Assembly (NCBI GenBank): GCA_021442155.1
Contig: CM038216.1
Location: 154,033,009 to 154,097,008 of the forward strand
Direction of reading: 5' to 3'
Length of the DNA: 64,000 nt
DNA from: Cymbidium sinense
Lineage: Eukaryota > Streptophyta > Magnoliopsida > Asparagales > Orchidaceae
Shown piece after piece: positions 36,780 through 49,844 of this stretch (the stretch's first letter is position 1; every line of letters begins with the position of its first letter). The notes below the pieces were generated by a model. It had not been told where the DNA came from. It did no database searches and saw nothing but the letters and a program-made list of their open reading frames with translations. The position numbers and the translations under genes were made by a program.

Positions 36780-37532
36780 TTTGAAAATAACATTAAAAAG
36801 ATTTGTAAGCTAAGAAATTCCTTGATCTCCTAAATATTTACACACTTCTATTGGAATATCATCAGGTCCTACTGCTTTTTCACATTTTATTTTCTTTAAA
36901 GCTTCTTTAACTTTAGATTTACTAATAGAATGATAAAAATAAAATTCTTTATTTTTTGTTTAGGGTAATAAGGTTGCTAAAATTAATCATACTTTCAGAT
37001 GCTTCATTGAAAAGTTTATCAAAATATCTCATCCACCTATTTTCAATATCTTTTCTAAGAAAAACACTTTATTATCTTCATCCTTAATACATCTCACTTG
37101 AATTAGGTCGTTACTTCTTCTGTCTCTTTGGTTGGCTAACTTATACATACATCTTTCACCTTCTTTGGTATCTAATCTATTGTATAAATCACTAAAAGCT
37201 AAATTTTTTGCATCATATATTATTTTCTTAGAATCTCTATAGGCCACTTTATATCTTTCCCAATTCTCCAAGTTTTTACATCTAAACCTAGTTTTATAAC
37301 AATACTTCTTATTTCTTATCTCCACCACCAACTATTTTTATTAAAAGAAGCTTTTTCTTTTGATTCTCCAAGCACATTTTTAGCAATTTGCTTAATTTAA
37401 CTTACTACATTTTCCCACATAATATTAGCTTCTTTATGAACATCCCAAATTCTAAGCTCTTGTAGCTTGCTCTTAAAAATATTTTTATTATGTTCTTTAA
37501 GCATCCTCATCTAATCCTAAGATAATAATTTG
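36780..37532 (-). mobile_element. L1-type LINE fragment (endonuclease end to RT start)
   Basis: Minus-strand translation, in order: 'AKNVLGESKEKASF' and 'SWWW' (about 37400-37320), an open frame 37331-37029 with 'DLYNRLDTKEGERCMYKLA' and 'RDRRSNDLIQVRCIKDED', then 'KAVGPDDIPIEV' with 'YLGDQGI' (about 36900-36830). These are the linker and first RT block of plant non-LTR retrotransposons. Stops fall between the blocks. The 5' side runs into the N gap. The 3' side ends abruptly inside RT at terpene synthase intron 3, so this is not a normal LINE 3' end with a poly(A) tail. Confidence 0.85.
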
Positions 37533-37632
37533 NNNNNNNNNNNNNNNNNNNNNNNNNNNNNNNNNNNNNNNNNNNNNNNNNNNNNNNNNNNNNNNNNNNN
37601 NNNNNNNNNNNNNNNNNNNNNNNNNNNNNNNN
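37533..37632. other. Assembly gap (100 N)
   Basis: Exactly 100 Ns, the conventional placeholder for a gap of unknown size. The left contig ends in a LINE, and the right contig begins inside sequence already seen at 22611. Confidence 0.99.
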
Positions 37633-38301
37633 AGGCAATTCACCCAGTCAAGGACATGTTAGGTCACTTCTAATGTAGAGGCCACTAAGTAAGAGCTAAA
37701 AGAAGGTGATTGAGGTTGAGCCCTTGTAAAAGAAGAAGAAGATCAAGAGAATGAAACTAGCTTCTCGCATCGAGATATTGGGTTCTTATGACATGTGTAT
37801 AGTTGATCCTTCGAATGATACATTTGATATGGAGGATTGCATATATTCATAAATGCTTTAAGAGTAGTTGGAGTTGATTCACATATTAAAGTTGTCTCTT
37901 TATGTGATGAATGGACAAGCTAGTTGGCAATCTACCTATGACTTATACCATAGGTTCTTGATTACTTCGAGTGATTGGCCTAGTTAAATGTGCAATACCA
38001 AGTAGTAAAGAGCTCACTATAGAAAAAGTTTGACCATCACAAGGATGTATCTTTGAAGAAAACCAAAAAAAAAATAAAATCATTGTAAAGTTCACTCATT
38101 GTGAAGAATAGCTTAGCAAAAGAGAAGTTAAAGTTCCAATAAAATAAAGTTTTTCTAGAGAGATTTCTTGAACTCATTGGAGTATGAAGCTATTCTTGCT
38201 TGCAAGTTTGAGGAGGGCATTCAATTTGACAATAATAGATATGAAGAATTTTTTTTTTACTAGATTTTGATGAGAACAATGGGGTGAAAGCTATAAGTTG
38301 A

Positions 38302-38303
<2 letters not shown>

Positions 38304-38345
<42 letters not shown>
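38304..38345. repeat. (TA)n microsatellite (unit B)
   Basis: About 20 TA units, allelic or paralogous to the 158-bp array at 23264. Confidence 0.97.
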
Positions 38346-38349
<4 letters not shown>

Positions 38350-39749
38350 TTTACACTTTGTATGAGAGATCATTATATATATTCAAGAAAACTTTTGTGC
38401 TTATCTTATTTTTGGATGTAGCCACTTTTAGAAGATGAATAAAAAATGTTTTTCTTTTAACTTCCATATTTAATGTTTTTGTCTATCTTTTATATTTGAT
38501 ATTTTTTTCTTTATATATGCTCACTAATGAATAGATTAATATTGAATGCAACTTACTTTTATGAACTCGCTATATTTTGAAATAATTTTTCTGTCTTTTA
38601 CGTTTTAACATGATAGCAATGTAAGCTTGGTAATGTTGGCTCCCATAGGCACTTTGGTTTGTATGTACTAGAAAGTACTTTGAGTTATAATGTTGTGAGT
38701 TATTTAGCACTTATTTTAGGTGTACCTCTCCTTACACTATGCTATTGGTATTTGTAGGGAACCCACCTAGATATATCAATAAAAGGAAGTTATATGTTAC
38801 TTAGTATAAATCTTATCACAAAGGGAAGAGTCAGCTCATTATGGCAATTACCATCATTATACATGCACCTCACTTTATACTAGACTCTTGATCTTCTTGA
38901 GACACTCATTTAAACTCTTCAACTAAAAGATACTCATGTATTACTTATTATAGATCTTATTCTAAAGTGTGGAGTTAGCTCACTATAGTTATATCCTTCA
39001 ATGCATGTTATTATTGGACATGAGCACTCATCTAGACATATTAGGTAGGAGAGCCTTGCATGCCACTTATTGTATATCTTATTATAAAGGTGGGAGATTT
39101 CTTGCTAAGGATTGGCTATTTGAAGTTTTTTTTAATATTATTCTGGTATTATAATTGAGCATATGTAAGTAGACTATTGCAAGTATTTGAGTAGTATTAG
39201 ATCACATATTTTGGCTATTGCTAATTTAAATATAATCAACACCTTAGAGTGAGTATGGTGTTGCACAAGGAGATTCAATAAAAAAAGCTCAATCAAGAAC
39301 AGTAGAGGCCAATAATAAGGTTCTATTACAAGGAGTAGGAAAAACTTGGAGGACAATGAAGCTTGAATAAATGATGTATTGAATACTTTAGCCTTTTTTT
39401 ATTTGAAAGATTTATATACATACCACACAATTCTTATGTATTCACATATCTAACAACAAAAGTTAGATTTTTTTACTTATCTAACACTTTTCTATACTTA
39501 AAATGGTGCATTTCACTTTTAAAAAATGAGTGATAATGGTATTTTTATGTGATATTAACGATTGAGGTATTATATATATGTAAAATTTGAAGGTTATGTG
39601 TTAGATATATAAATACATAAACATTGTGTGGTATGTATGTAAATCACCCTTTTTATTTTGTTATATGTATGTTGTGTTATTTTTATGAGGCTTATGTAAT
39701 GTATGATGGATTTGATATTATGTAAAATTAGAGGTGAATTATCAAAAAA

Positions 39750-42235
39750 AAATTAATTTTTTAATTAATTTTAAAGGAGGGTGGCAACTACTTTTGAGAG
39801 GAATTATCAATTTAAATAGTCACCTCCATCCATTCCCTCCCTTTAGTCATTTGAATTGTGGTTTTTTATAAAATCATTTTATGTCCAATTCCATAATAGA
39901 AACATTACATTTTCACTCACACTTATTTCTAATAATTTTCTTTAGATTAGATCCACTTTCCACAACCCTAAATCATCTTTTAATTATTAGTGTGGATAAA
40001 GTTTACATTGACCCAATTGTGAAAAAAATCTATTTTTTTTTTAATTTTTGAAGAAAATTTGAAACTTTTGAGATTTGAGGTAGACATATTTCTATATTAT
40101 ATACAATTTATTTTAAGTAATCGTTTGGTCTATCTTTGTTGTACTACTTCTCGGAAGGGATATTATACATTCTAGATTGGATTATTTCTTTGTGTTGGTC
40201 AACCACTATAGTGACTCAAACTTTAAATGCACTTCAAGTATTAGCATCTAAACCATATATTACTCATTGAGCAAGCCCTCCAATCAAATTTGAGTGATCG
40301 AATCCTAGGACACATCAATTGTGGCTTCAAAGCCAATCCAAGATTGTGAGAAGTTTAGAAGTTTATAACTTGAAGTTGTAAGAGTTGGTAAATACTATCA
40401 TTTTTTTAATTTTAAATTAATAAAATTTCATATTTAAATTTGACCATAAAACATTTTCTTATAAACTTAATTATATGTTTTGCAAATAAAATGCTTCCAT
40501 TTGATGAAAATAGTTTTATTGTATAATGTTATGGTTCAAATATATAATATAAAAACATGATTGTTGATATAAGAGATGAGTTTAAAATTTTGAAAAGTTA
40601 AGAAATTTTAGAAATGTTTTAAATAATAAATGCTAGATTTATAATTCTCATGAGTCGCTTGAAAATAACACTAATATTATGCCACAAGAAACTAATCTTA
40701 AAGTCGCTATTAAAGTTGATACTATTGCCATCACCTTCACCGCTATATCTCCTCCATTTAATTCTAACAACCTTTCTATTACCTTTAATTATTCCTTAAT
40801 AATTTTAAGTTGTCAATATGTTGCTATGAAAGTTCAATAATAAAAATAATACCAAATGTTTTCAAGTTAATCAATTTGGAGGAAGTTGACCACATTTTTT
40901 ACAAGTGGTATCACATAATAAACTCTCTATCATACATATACTCCAAAACCTATTACATGCCACTTCACTGTTCAAAGAAGAGTTCTTTAAGGTCAAAGAG
41001 AATTGATGTTGCACAAAGTGTCAATGCAACGAGAAATGGCCCCACTATAAGTGTTGAAGCAAGAAAAGTTGAAGCAAAGCATTGAGGTCCAATCAGTAAG
41101 AGCAGAATGAAGATCTTAACTTAATAAATATTATTTTATTTTAATTATGTAAACATAGTGTGAAATATTATTTTTTTATGTGTTCATATGCCGATTGTTA
41201 TAGCTTGAACATTTAAATTTCAAAATTCAAAAGCTGAGAATTTTGGAATTAGATAATCAAATATATTGGGAGATTATTTAAATTAATGGAACTATAATAA
41301 TTTGCATCAAATAATTATAAAATCATTAATTTGTGGCTAATCAAGAGAGAATTAAGTGGTTTGGGTGGTTATATCAGGATAGTTTTTGGTAGTTGCAAGC
41401 GTGGGCCCTCCATCCTTTATTTGAAATTTTCAATCTATCTTGTGTGGACTTATAATATGTTATATTTGTGTGGAATGAAATCTTATGGTTAATTTCTACT
41501 AAAGAAAAATAGTGGAAAAATCTATTGTTGGAGGCTTGGTGGCTGGCCAACCCAAAGTGAGATTAGGTGATCTTCTCTTGTGAATCAATTTGGTGAGTGA
41601 TTCAAATTTTTTGTGTTTATTTTATATATGTTATTATGCTTTTTTTGCTTCCATATTTTCTAAATTTAAAAAAATAAAAAAATTCTCCATTAAATCCTCC
41701 CAAATTAAATTATAATTCCATCCTTGGTGTTTTTGTCCAAGGACTTGAAATACTGCATCTAGTCTAATTTTAAATAGTGTTTAGTGGCATTAAAACCCAT
41801 CTAAAACTCTTAGAAAACTCCTAATTTTTACTAGAAACATTAGATTTTCACTTGCAAGTATCTATAATAATTTTTCTTTAGAATAAGTCCACTTTCTAAA
41901 ACCCTAAACCCAATTCTAAAAGAAAATCTTGAAAAAAGATCTAAACTCTCTTTAAAAAATTTTAAAATTTATAAATTTAGAATTTGACACATTCTACTAT
42001 CATTTCCAATTTATTTTGAGTCATGGTGTGGTCTATCTTTGTTATAAGAATTCTTAGATGGAGACATTATAAAATTTACATGGACTATTTCTTTGTTATG
42101 GTCAACAACTCTAGTGACTTATACCTTAAATGCACTTCAAGTAATAGCATCCAAACCAAATGTTACTCTTCTAAGCCTGTTGGAGAAGCACCCAATAAAA
42201 TTTAGATTAGTCCAAGTTATCCAACTTGAGGCAAC
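39750..42235 (+). mobile_element. Small LTR-type element with diverged LTR pair (unit B)
   Basis: Same element as 24740-27075: LTR-like segments at about 39750-40315 and 41690-42215. The primer site (40322-40334) has decayed further to TGGCTTCAAAGCC. The Cys-rich patch is near 41003-41055. A short 'ggaggcttggtggctggcc' stretch (about 41530) is missing from unit A. Confidence 0.5.
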
Positions 42236-43350
42236 ATTAGGGATAAGCATAAGAAGAAGAAGAAAAAAATAGAAACATAAGCTTCCAAGAAGAAGAAGCT
42301 AATACCTCTAACCCATGATAGATAGAGAGGTTCATGTAAGTGTGGATGGATAAATTTGTGGTGAAAGAGCATCTACACAAAGTGCTCACAAAGATGTAAT
42401 GATAGTAGCTATACATGTTGCTAGACAAAACATAAGAAGGGGAAAATAGGTCATCTTAAGGATGTTAAACCAAGCACTTATAGAGAGGAAACCCAATATT
42501 TTTTTGCTTTGCTTAAAAAAAAAAGTGTCTAACGCACTAGCATTGCTAACCCATCTAGAAGAAACAAACAAGACAATAATTTCTTAGTGCATATGTGTCA
42601 GACCTAGTGCCTTAGTGTTGACACCTATATATTGCTAGATTTGCTAATTTTTAACTAGTTTGCATTTGATGCATAGGTTCCAAACCTAGGGCCTTAATCG
42701 ACCACCTAGGGATTGACATTTTTTATATTTTATGCAAGAAAAGAGTATGAAACAATGTGATTCTTGGAGATGGACTAGGGAAAAAAATTATTAAGATGCT
42801 TTTGGGGTAAGAAGCTAAGGAGATAAAGATAAAACCTCAAATCAAGATGTGATCCACCTAATTCCCTAGAGAGCTTATAAATAAATGATCACTCAAAAAA
42901 AATATATCATTTTGGAAACTCTCTATCTTGTTTATTATGATGGGTATGCATATGTTTTTCATGAGACATATTGATATATATATTCAACCAAATTTTCCCT
43001 AATATTATATTAGGATTTTATTAGATTTAGGCTCTACTTCCTATGAATGCAAGTATTAATAGTTAATTACCCCTCTTACCATAGTAAGAGAGAACTCTCG
43101 ATTAAGGTTGGAAACAAATATATCTCTCAGATATGAATTGATGGCTAGTAGTGTGTGTGGTATGACATAAATGATGTCTAAAGAAATAGAAAAATAGTCT
43201 CGATCAAGATTTCATAATTGTCATCTCGAGAATACATTATTCCAGTCTACCAACATTAGAAGGCTAGTCGTAATGTCCAGTGAGTCTGATTAGTAGCCAT
43301 GGGTTGCCACATTTTAGATATATTGAGTAGACCAGAGTTTTAATATAGGG

Positions 43351-43560
43351 GTGTTCACATGATGAACATATAGATATGATTTACATCCCTTTAGAATGTT
43401 ATATTTATTTAGATTGTTTGCATAAGAAACTTATAGGTTGGACTTACATCCCTTTGGAATGCCAGTAGGGTGTTTGCATGACAAACAGATAGATTGGACT
43501 TACATCCCTTGGAATGCCATTATTTTTTTTGATTGTTCACAAGATGAATATTAATTTGTG
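43351..43560. repeat. ~60-bp minisatellite (unit B)
   Basis: Same array and unit number as 28172-28375, with few differences. Confidence 0.7.
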
Positions 43561-44214
43561 GTTCGAGGCGTAGTGCTAGAAACATGGCTCCTAGGTGCTA
43601 TTAAAATGGTGCCTTGATGCTTAATAATTAACACCTGTAGCATTATAAGATAGGAATTCGTGTCTTATAACCTTAGATTTGGCATTAAGGTGCTATAGGG
43701 CTAGCACTACAACGCTTAAAATGGCATGAGATTGGAATAATTTGATCAGGTTGACTAGTGGACAAGTGCCTAAAGCAAAACAATATGGCATCAGCACCGG
43801 TCAAAGGTCTATTTAGAAAAGGCAGATGGACATACTTTAAATGAAAAATGATAAACTTTTATAAGTGTTGGCCTTTATGCTAGAAACCGTGATGCAACAT
43901 CAATGTCTAACATACTTTTCAGTTATGGTATGCTACAAAATTAATTACAATGAATTATAAAAAATAGTAAATAATACTCTTTTTAACTGACACAGTAACC
44001 ATTTTGACTAGGTGATAAGCGCCTTGGCACCACATGTAGAGCATGACAGCGTTGGTCCTAAATCTCATAAATCAAAGGCCAACGCCTTGACATTGTTAAT
44101 GCAGCATTGCGATGCTAGATCTAGTCTATAAATAGAACTCCTACACTATGAATTTTTTGATTCTAAAGCCTTGGTTCTTTTTGGAAATCCTTTCTCTCTT
44201 AGCTTGTATTTTAC

Positions 44215-45370
44215 TTTCGAAAAGTTAACATACCAGTAGAATAGCTTAGCAAGGGCAAGAAGAGGGCAGCTGTTAGTGATACTAACAAATTTATTAGTGT
44301 AGAGGTGGAGGAATGATACCACCTCGCTCTCCTATACAAATATCTCATCCTGGAGAGGAGCTTCTTTAATCCAATACAGAGCATGGAGATTATCAATGAA
44401 TGAGGCTGTGAGAAGTTGGCCTATGATAACAACCCCGACGTCATTCCCGTGGTGTGAGAATTCTTTCCAACATGAAGGAGCACCCGAATAATCAAGTTTT
44501 CATCTTGGGAAAACTAGTAAGTTTTGATAGTAGTACTATTAATGCATATTATAATTTACAATATATAGTATATAATCAATATCTCTTCTTTTATAATGAT
44601 CATCCCGATTTGATGAAATCTTTAATTTTCTCGCTGCTAGAAATTCTAATGCTCAATGGAAAAGGCCGAAGGATAAAATTATTAATTTTTCTACTACTAT
44701 CCTTATGCCGAGGCCGAACCTTGACATTATTTCATTTCTGCTAAGTTAATGCCCATTGGAAATATCAGTGAGGTGACTAGGGCTAGAGCCATTTTGAATT
44801 TTGCAATTCAAAAGGGCTTTACTACAGATATAGAGAGGATTATTTATAATTCTATTTGTAATATACTTAAGGGTAATACTACCATTTGGTACAATCATCA
44901 TTCTTTAGTTTATTCTTTGTGTGTTATTGCAGATGCATAAGGGGAGTCAGATGAAGAAGTCTTTATACAAAAGACTCCCCTGACTAAGAGAGTAATTGAA
45001 GGATTTGGCTCGAGGACTGTGGTAGAAGAAATTTTGCATGCTCTTTAGTCAAGATCCAATCCTCTAAGATCTTAAATGAGTAGCTCCAAGAAATTGGAGG
45101 ACAAGTCCCAAATTTAAAAAAAAATGGTTGAGGAAACCAATCAATAGTAGCAGAAATTAGGGAGGAAATTTGATCACCACATGGTTCAGACAGCGAGCAG
45201 TTTTCATACATGGCTAAGTTTAACTAAACACTTGTTCATATGTTTGAAAATTGCAACTTTATCGGTCCCAGTCGCTTCTTTTCCTATGACACCTCAAGTT
45301 TCACCCTTATGTGAGTACCCTGCCGAAGCTAGAAGAAGAAGAGGAGGAGAATGACAGTGAATACGTTATT
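44215..45370 (+). pseudogene. PF20167-like plant transposon-associated protein, relic 1 (unit B)
   Basis: Better preserved than in unit A. Fragments in order: 'KGKKRAAVSDTNKFISVEVEE' (about 44250-44313, one stop following), 'LALLYKYLILERSFF', Val-stop-Glu-Phe-Phe at about 44450, 'NMKEHPNNQVFILGKLVSF' then 'DSSTINAYY' (44454 onward), a stop where the family has a Trp, 'HYFISAKLMPIGNISEVT' and 'RARAILNFAIQKGF' (44728-44820), and 'SLVYSLCVIADA' ending at 44938. A degraded segment and an acidic 'LEEEEEENDSEY' tail follow near 45350. At least three frames are used. Function of the family is unknown; here it is dead. Confidence 0.65.
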
Positions 45371-45554
45371 AGTTTTCTCATTATTCTCTTTTGTTTTGTA
45401 TTTTCCATTCATTCTTCTTTTTTTATTTATTATAAAAAACTCATTGTAAAAAATTTTTGATGTTAATAAAGATGTTCTTTCATTTCTATTTTTTTGTGTT
45501 TGTCTTTATGGAATTCTCTAGGATTTAAAACTTAATAAACATGTTTTAGTTAAA

Positions 45555-46370
45555 AAATGAATTAGTTGAGGACTCAAACCGGTGCTATAAAATCAGCATC
45601 TTAGAACTATTAAGCTGAAAGATATAAGTTCAATACATGAGAATGCAGCGTCTCGATGCTACATGGGCAGTGTTATGGCGCTATATATGGCTTGGACTTA
45701 ATATTAAAGAGATCAACTGAGTGCCTAAGGTTTAATTTCTCGAGAGTGCAGCACTCTCGATATCAGGGCCATGACATTATTAGATGAGTATCAAATTTTA
45801 ATTTTCCTAAGAGTTCAATACCTCGGTGTTGGAACATAAGTGCCTTGGCGCTATGAAATGCGTGCCTAAGGGTTCAAGATTGTCGAGAGTGTTGCAACTC
45901 AGTGTTCGAACACCAATGCTTTGGCGCCGTTAAGTGACTGCTTAAGGTTCAAAATTCTTGAGAGTGCCGCGCCTCGTCGTCTGGGCTGTAGTACCTTTAT
46001 GTTGTTTCTTCAATGCCTAAGATTTAATACTTTTGTGGTAATTTGACTTTTCAACAGCATAATGCCTTAACAATGCCAGGTTACACAATTTTTAGTGCAT
46101 TAATGCCCTTTTACCTTGCCCCGGATCTAAGATTAATGATGGGAGGACTTCATTTCACATCGGAACCAAGTTCGACGGTCGAATATATTTCAAGATTTAG
46201 TGCCTCGACACTGAAAAAATAATGCTACGGTGCTGCGCTTAAGAGGTTTCTTGATTTTGTAACTCGATAGGGTAGCATTGAGTGCTAGATATTTGGTGCC
46301 TCGGCGCAATGTGGTGGAGCATCAAATACTTCATTCTCTTAGCACCTCGACATTGGGAGTTAGCACAACA
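45555..46370. repeat. Stretch dense in 'gcctcggcgct'-type motifs (unit B)
   Basis: Counterpart of 30240-31040 with more motifs intact (for example around 45650, 45840, 45925, 46200 and 46300). Several motif-containing 5-15 bp pieces here are simply absent from unit A. Confidence 0.65.
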
Positions 46371-46479
46371 ACAAGCATAAGCTCTATTTTTTAGACCAGA
46401 TTCTTCTAGAATTAATAATTTTTATAAAAATTTGATGGCATAATATTTTAGCAGTGCTATATTATATGGTAGTTTAGTG

Positions 46480-46985
46480 CAAGAAGTACTCTTCTAGTAC
46501 TTCTCTCTTATTCCAAATCAAAGATCGATGGAGGGAGGATTTTTATCTCATGCTGAAACCAAATTTGGCAGCAGAGGCCTTTTAGACTTAAAATTCTTGA
46601 GATTCTTCCGCCTAAAATATTTATTAACAAAATTGAATTCTTACTCCATATCTAAGATCGACGGAGAGGAACTTTTCATTTTTCACTGGATCTAAGATCT
46701 ATTATGGAATTCTTCTGAATTTTCTTTATGGAAAAAGAAATTGCATGGAAGAACTTTTTACATAGAGTTTGCAACGGTTGCACTTGGCTTTTGCCTCGTG
46801 AGAGTAGAACATACCCCTTGTATAGCGGCAAGAATACTCTGTAGAGGGCGTTTGAGAGTATTTGGAAGAGATAGAGGGAGTTTAGAATCAATTCTAAGAA
46901 TTCTGAAATTTCAGCAGTTGAAAGGGGAAGAGAAGAGGAATGGTAGTGGCAGTTCCCCTCTTTATAGAGGTTTTGGGTAAGTTAG
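46480..46985 (+). other. Repeat stretch with 'gatctaagatcgacgga' motifs and TATA-like element (unit B)
   Basis: Counterpart of 31170-31660. It has motif variants near 46129, 46518, 46652 and 46688, and 'cctctttatagagg' near 46957. The 79-codon ORF 46741-46980 is rejected as a gene. Confidence 0.4.
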
Positions 46986-47326
46986 CCTTTGGGTGGTTTT
47001 CACTCCATGCTCCCCACTCTCCTTAGGCAGTTTCACAGGGATAGTTTTCTTTCTTTTAAAACTGAAGGCCATCACGATAGTGCCATGGTGCTATGCAATT
47101 TAAGTGGACAACTGCTCGGGGCAGTTTGTGTTTCTAGATTCCATAAGATGGTGACCGCACCTAGGCGCTACGATTGCAATGTCATGGCACCCCAAGTCTA
47201 GATTTTCATTTATTTCATTTTTTATATGCAAATAATAAAAGAAAAGAAATATTCTTCAAACCACTTCCAACCTCTTAATCTTCTCTATAGCCTTCCCATC
47301 TCTCTAAAGCTCATAGAAGTTATATG

Positions 47327-47328
<2 letters not shown>

Positions 47329-47419
<91 letters not shown>
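47329..47419. repeat. (TA)n microsatellite specific to unit B
   Basis: About 45 TA units. Unit A lacks both the array and about 60 bp of its left flank at the equivalent position (about 31920). Confidence 0.97.
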
Positions 47420-47421
<2 letters not shown>

Positions 47422-47559
47422 CTAACCTCACAATTAGATGACATAAAAAGTTATATTCAAATGCTACTTCATAAAAATTAGCTAGGCATTCTCTTCTAAG
47501 TCATATATCTCAAAGAGGTTTGACAAACTTAATGGCCATATTTAGGAAATGCTTATTAT

Positions 47560-47790
47560 GAGGAGGTGCATAATTTTGTGTAACTAACCTTGCTTTTGTT
47601 TTTTGGTGTGAGAATTATAAATGTGATGGAATATGTGGATGAAAAATTTTTTTCATGAGACATAAACAGTCCTTTTAGTGGTAATTGGAATAGTGCATTT
47701 TAGGGTATTTCAAACTTCTCGTATGACAAGTTCTCTACTTTTATGGAACAAGCTTGAATATGAATTTTTAGAAGTGGGCATGTGATGAAA
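47560..47790 (+). pseudogene. PF20167-like relic 2 (unit B)
   Basis: Same fragment as 32022-32306, more decayed: the Glu-Phe-Tyr site reads 'gtgtgagaattataaatgtg', and a tag stop falls in the 'SAF' segment near 47702. Recognisable from 'NVMEYVDEKFF' (47618 onward). Confidence 0.5.
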
Positions 47791-49159
47791 TTTTTTTTAT
47801 GGAAACATCATGAACTTGTATGCTTTGGGCTTTATTGCTAAATTATGAGTCTAGCATGTATTCATCTTAGCATGATTAATCTCCAACAACTATCTATGTG
47901 ATGCCACAACACAGAGAGTCACATTGAACTTCATTATTTAGATAACATAACCACCATAGGGTGAAATTGGTGCTTGGAGCTTAAGTCTAGGTGCCATCAC
48001 TAGGCAACTAGATGTCAAATTAAGAACCAAATAGAGAAGCGATGCCAGTGCCACCCTAATGCCTTCTGCTAGAATCGATTCTTGTAGAAGTTCAAAAGAT
48101 AGAGCCCAATGCTAGACCCATAATTCATGAATGCATGCAACTAGAAAAATACCTGGGTGCTTCTCTTAGAGGAGCTAGCGATGTTACAAAATCCTAAATT
48201 CTCAACAAATTTCTCACCTTTATATATAGTCAACCCAATTTAATGATTTTTTATGAATGAAAGAGGACTTCTTCACCTATTATTTTGCTCTATTTTAGAT
48301 TTTAAAAGATCCAAAAGAAGAATTTGTGGAAGCTACTTTATGGTCTTTAGAAGTCAAGAGGAGAGATCTCAAGGGCAATGACCAAGGTAGCGAAGAATAG
48401 ATTCTCAACATTTCCATCAGAATTCTTCATTCATCTTCCCTTTTCTTTTATTGTAACAATATTCACAAGATTTCAATGATTTTTTTTCTTTCTTTAAGAA
48501 CTAAAGTCCCCTTCTAGGTGTTTAGCTATAAATATGTTGATTTCGATTTTAATAAAGATTGAAGTTTTATTTTCTCTTAATATCACATATTTTATTTCAT
48601 GCTTTCTCATTTATTGATTTGAGTTGCCAACTTACAATAGTTAAAGATTTATATTTGAAATGGAGAGGTAAAAAATAGACTTACCATAGACAACCACGAT
48701 AATGGATCGTGGGTTCAAGATACCTGCATTTGAGAGAAAGGTAGTGACAACTTTGATTGGACTTCGATAAAAATTAATTCCCAACTTAATTAAAATTTTA
48801 GCCATACAAAAAAAAAAATTTAGCCATACAAAAAAATATTGATGAAACATTATCCCTAAGTTTAATCATATTGAGATTTCTCACATAAATTCCTGCTCTA
48901 CTTAATTAGTAGTATTTTTGATATATTTAAAAATAAATTATAGTTTTTTTTTTGTCACCGCACCTCAATTTCACCTTCATAATAGTCCATCAACATAATT
49001 TTAATAATTGATGCACAATTATTATGGGAATACACTTACACTTTATTATTTAAGTTAATAGTGTACTCACACTTTAGTAGTGTATCATAGATCAATTGGT
49101 TAGTGAAAAACTACAATTTATAGAATTAAGTGTCTTACAGTTAAAGCAAAGAAGAACCT

Positions 49160-49560
49160 TGCCAAACTTATTATAAAAAAATTACATATATATATATATA
49201 TATATATATATCAAACATGAAAATATTAACAACATATATTTTAATTTAAATTATTTATTAAAATTATGATATAATAAAAATTAACTACATTATCTCATGA
49301 TCCAAATTCCCAATAAAATATTTTATGCCTATTATAAAACATGATTTATCTTATTGTTTGCATTTCTCACAAGTTTAGCTTAATAGTAAATGGTTTAATC
49401 TTGAAAGTGATTATTAAATCATAAGAAGGTTGAGCTAGTATCAATACTTGACAAACTTTCTCGAATAATTATCTTTTTTTACTCATGTCCCAGACATTTA
49501 ACAATTAAGGTTCATTCTTCAAAATGTTGTAACATAAAATGAAAATCTAAGTCTTATATA
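49160..49560. other. Segment present in unit B only
   Basis: Starts after 'aagaagaacctt' with a (TA)n at 49185-49211 and ends at 'cttatatatattatgtg'. In unit A the two edges are joined by one (TA)n(TG)n tract, so A most simply lost the segment by recombination between TA tracts. No coding content. Confidence 0.75.
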
Positions 49561-49844
49561 TATTATGTGTATGAATTTATCATTAAATTATCACAAATGT
49601 CTAAGAAAATAAAAAAGAAGAAGAAGAAGAAGAAGAAGAATGAAACACTCAATGGTAATAAATATATAAAGGTTGATGGAAACATGAGATTTCTCATTTA
49701 TTTCCAAAGAAATTACCAAAATATCCCCATCAAAATTTTTCTCAAGAAAAAAAAAATATTAGCCACCTTTCATGCTCAATGGTGAAAATTCCCAATCTTC
49801 TATTAGAAGGCTTCCAACATTAATTTTCAAGTAATTTATAGACT

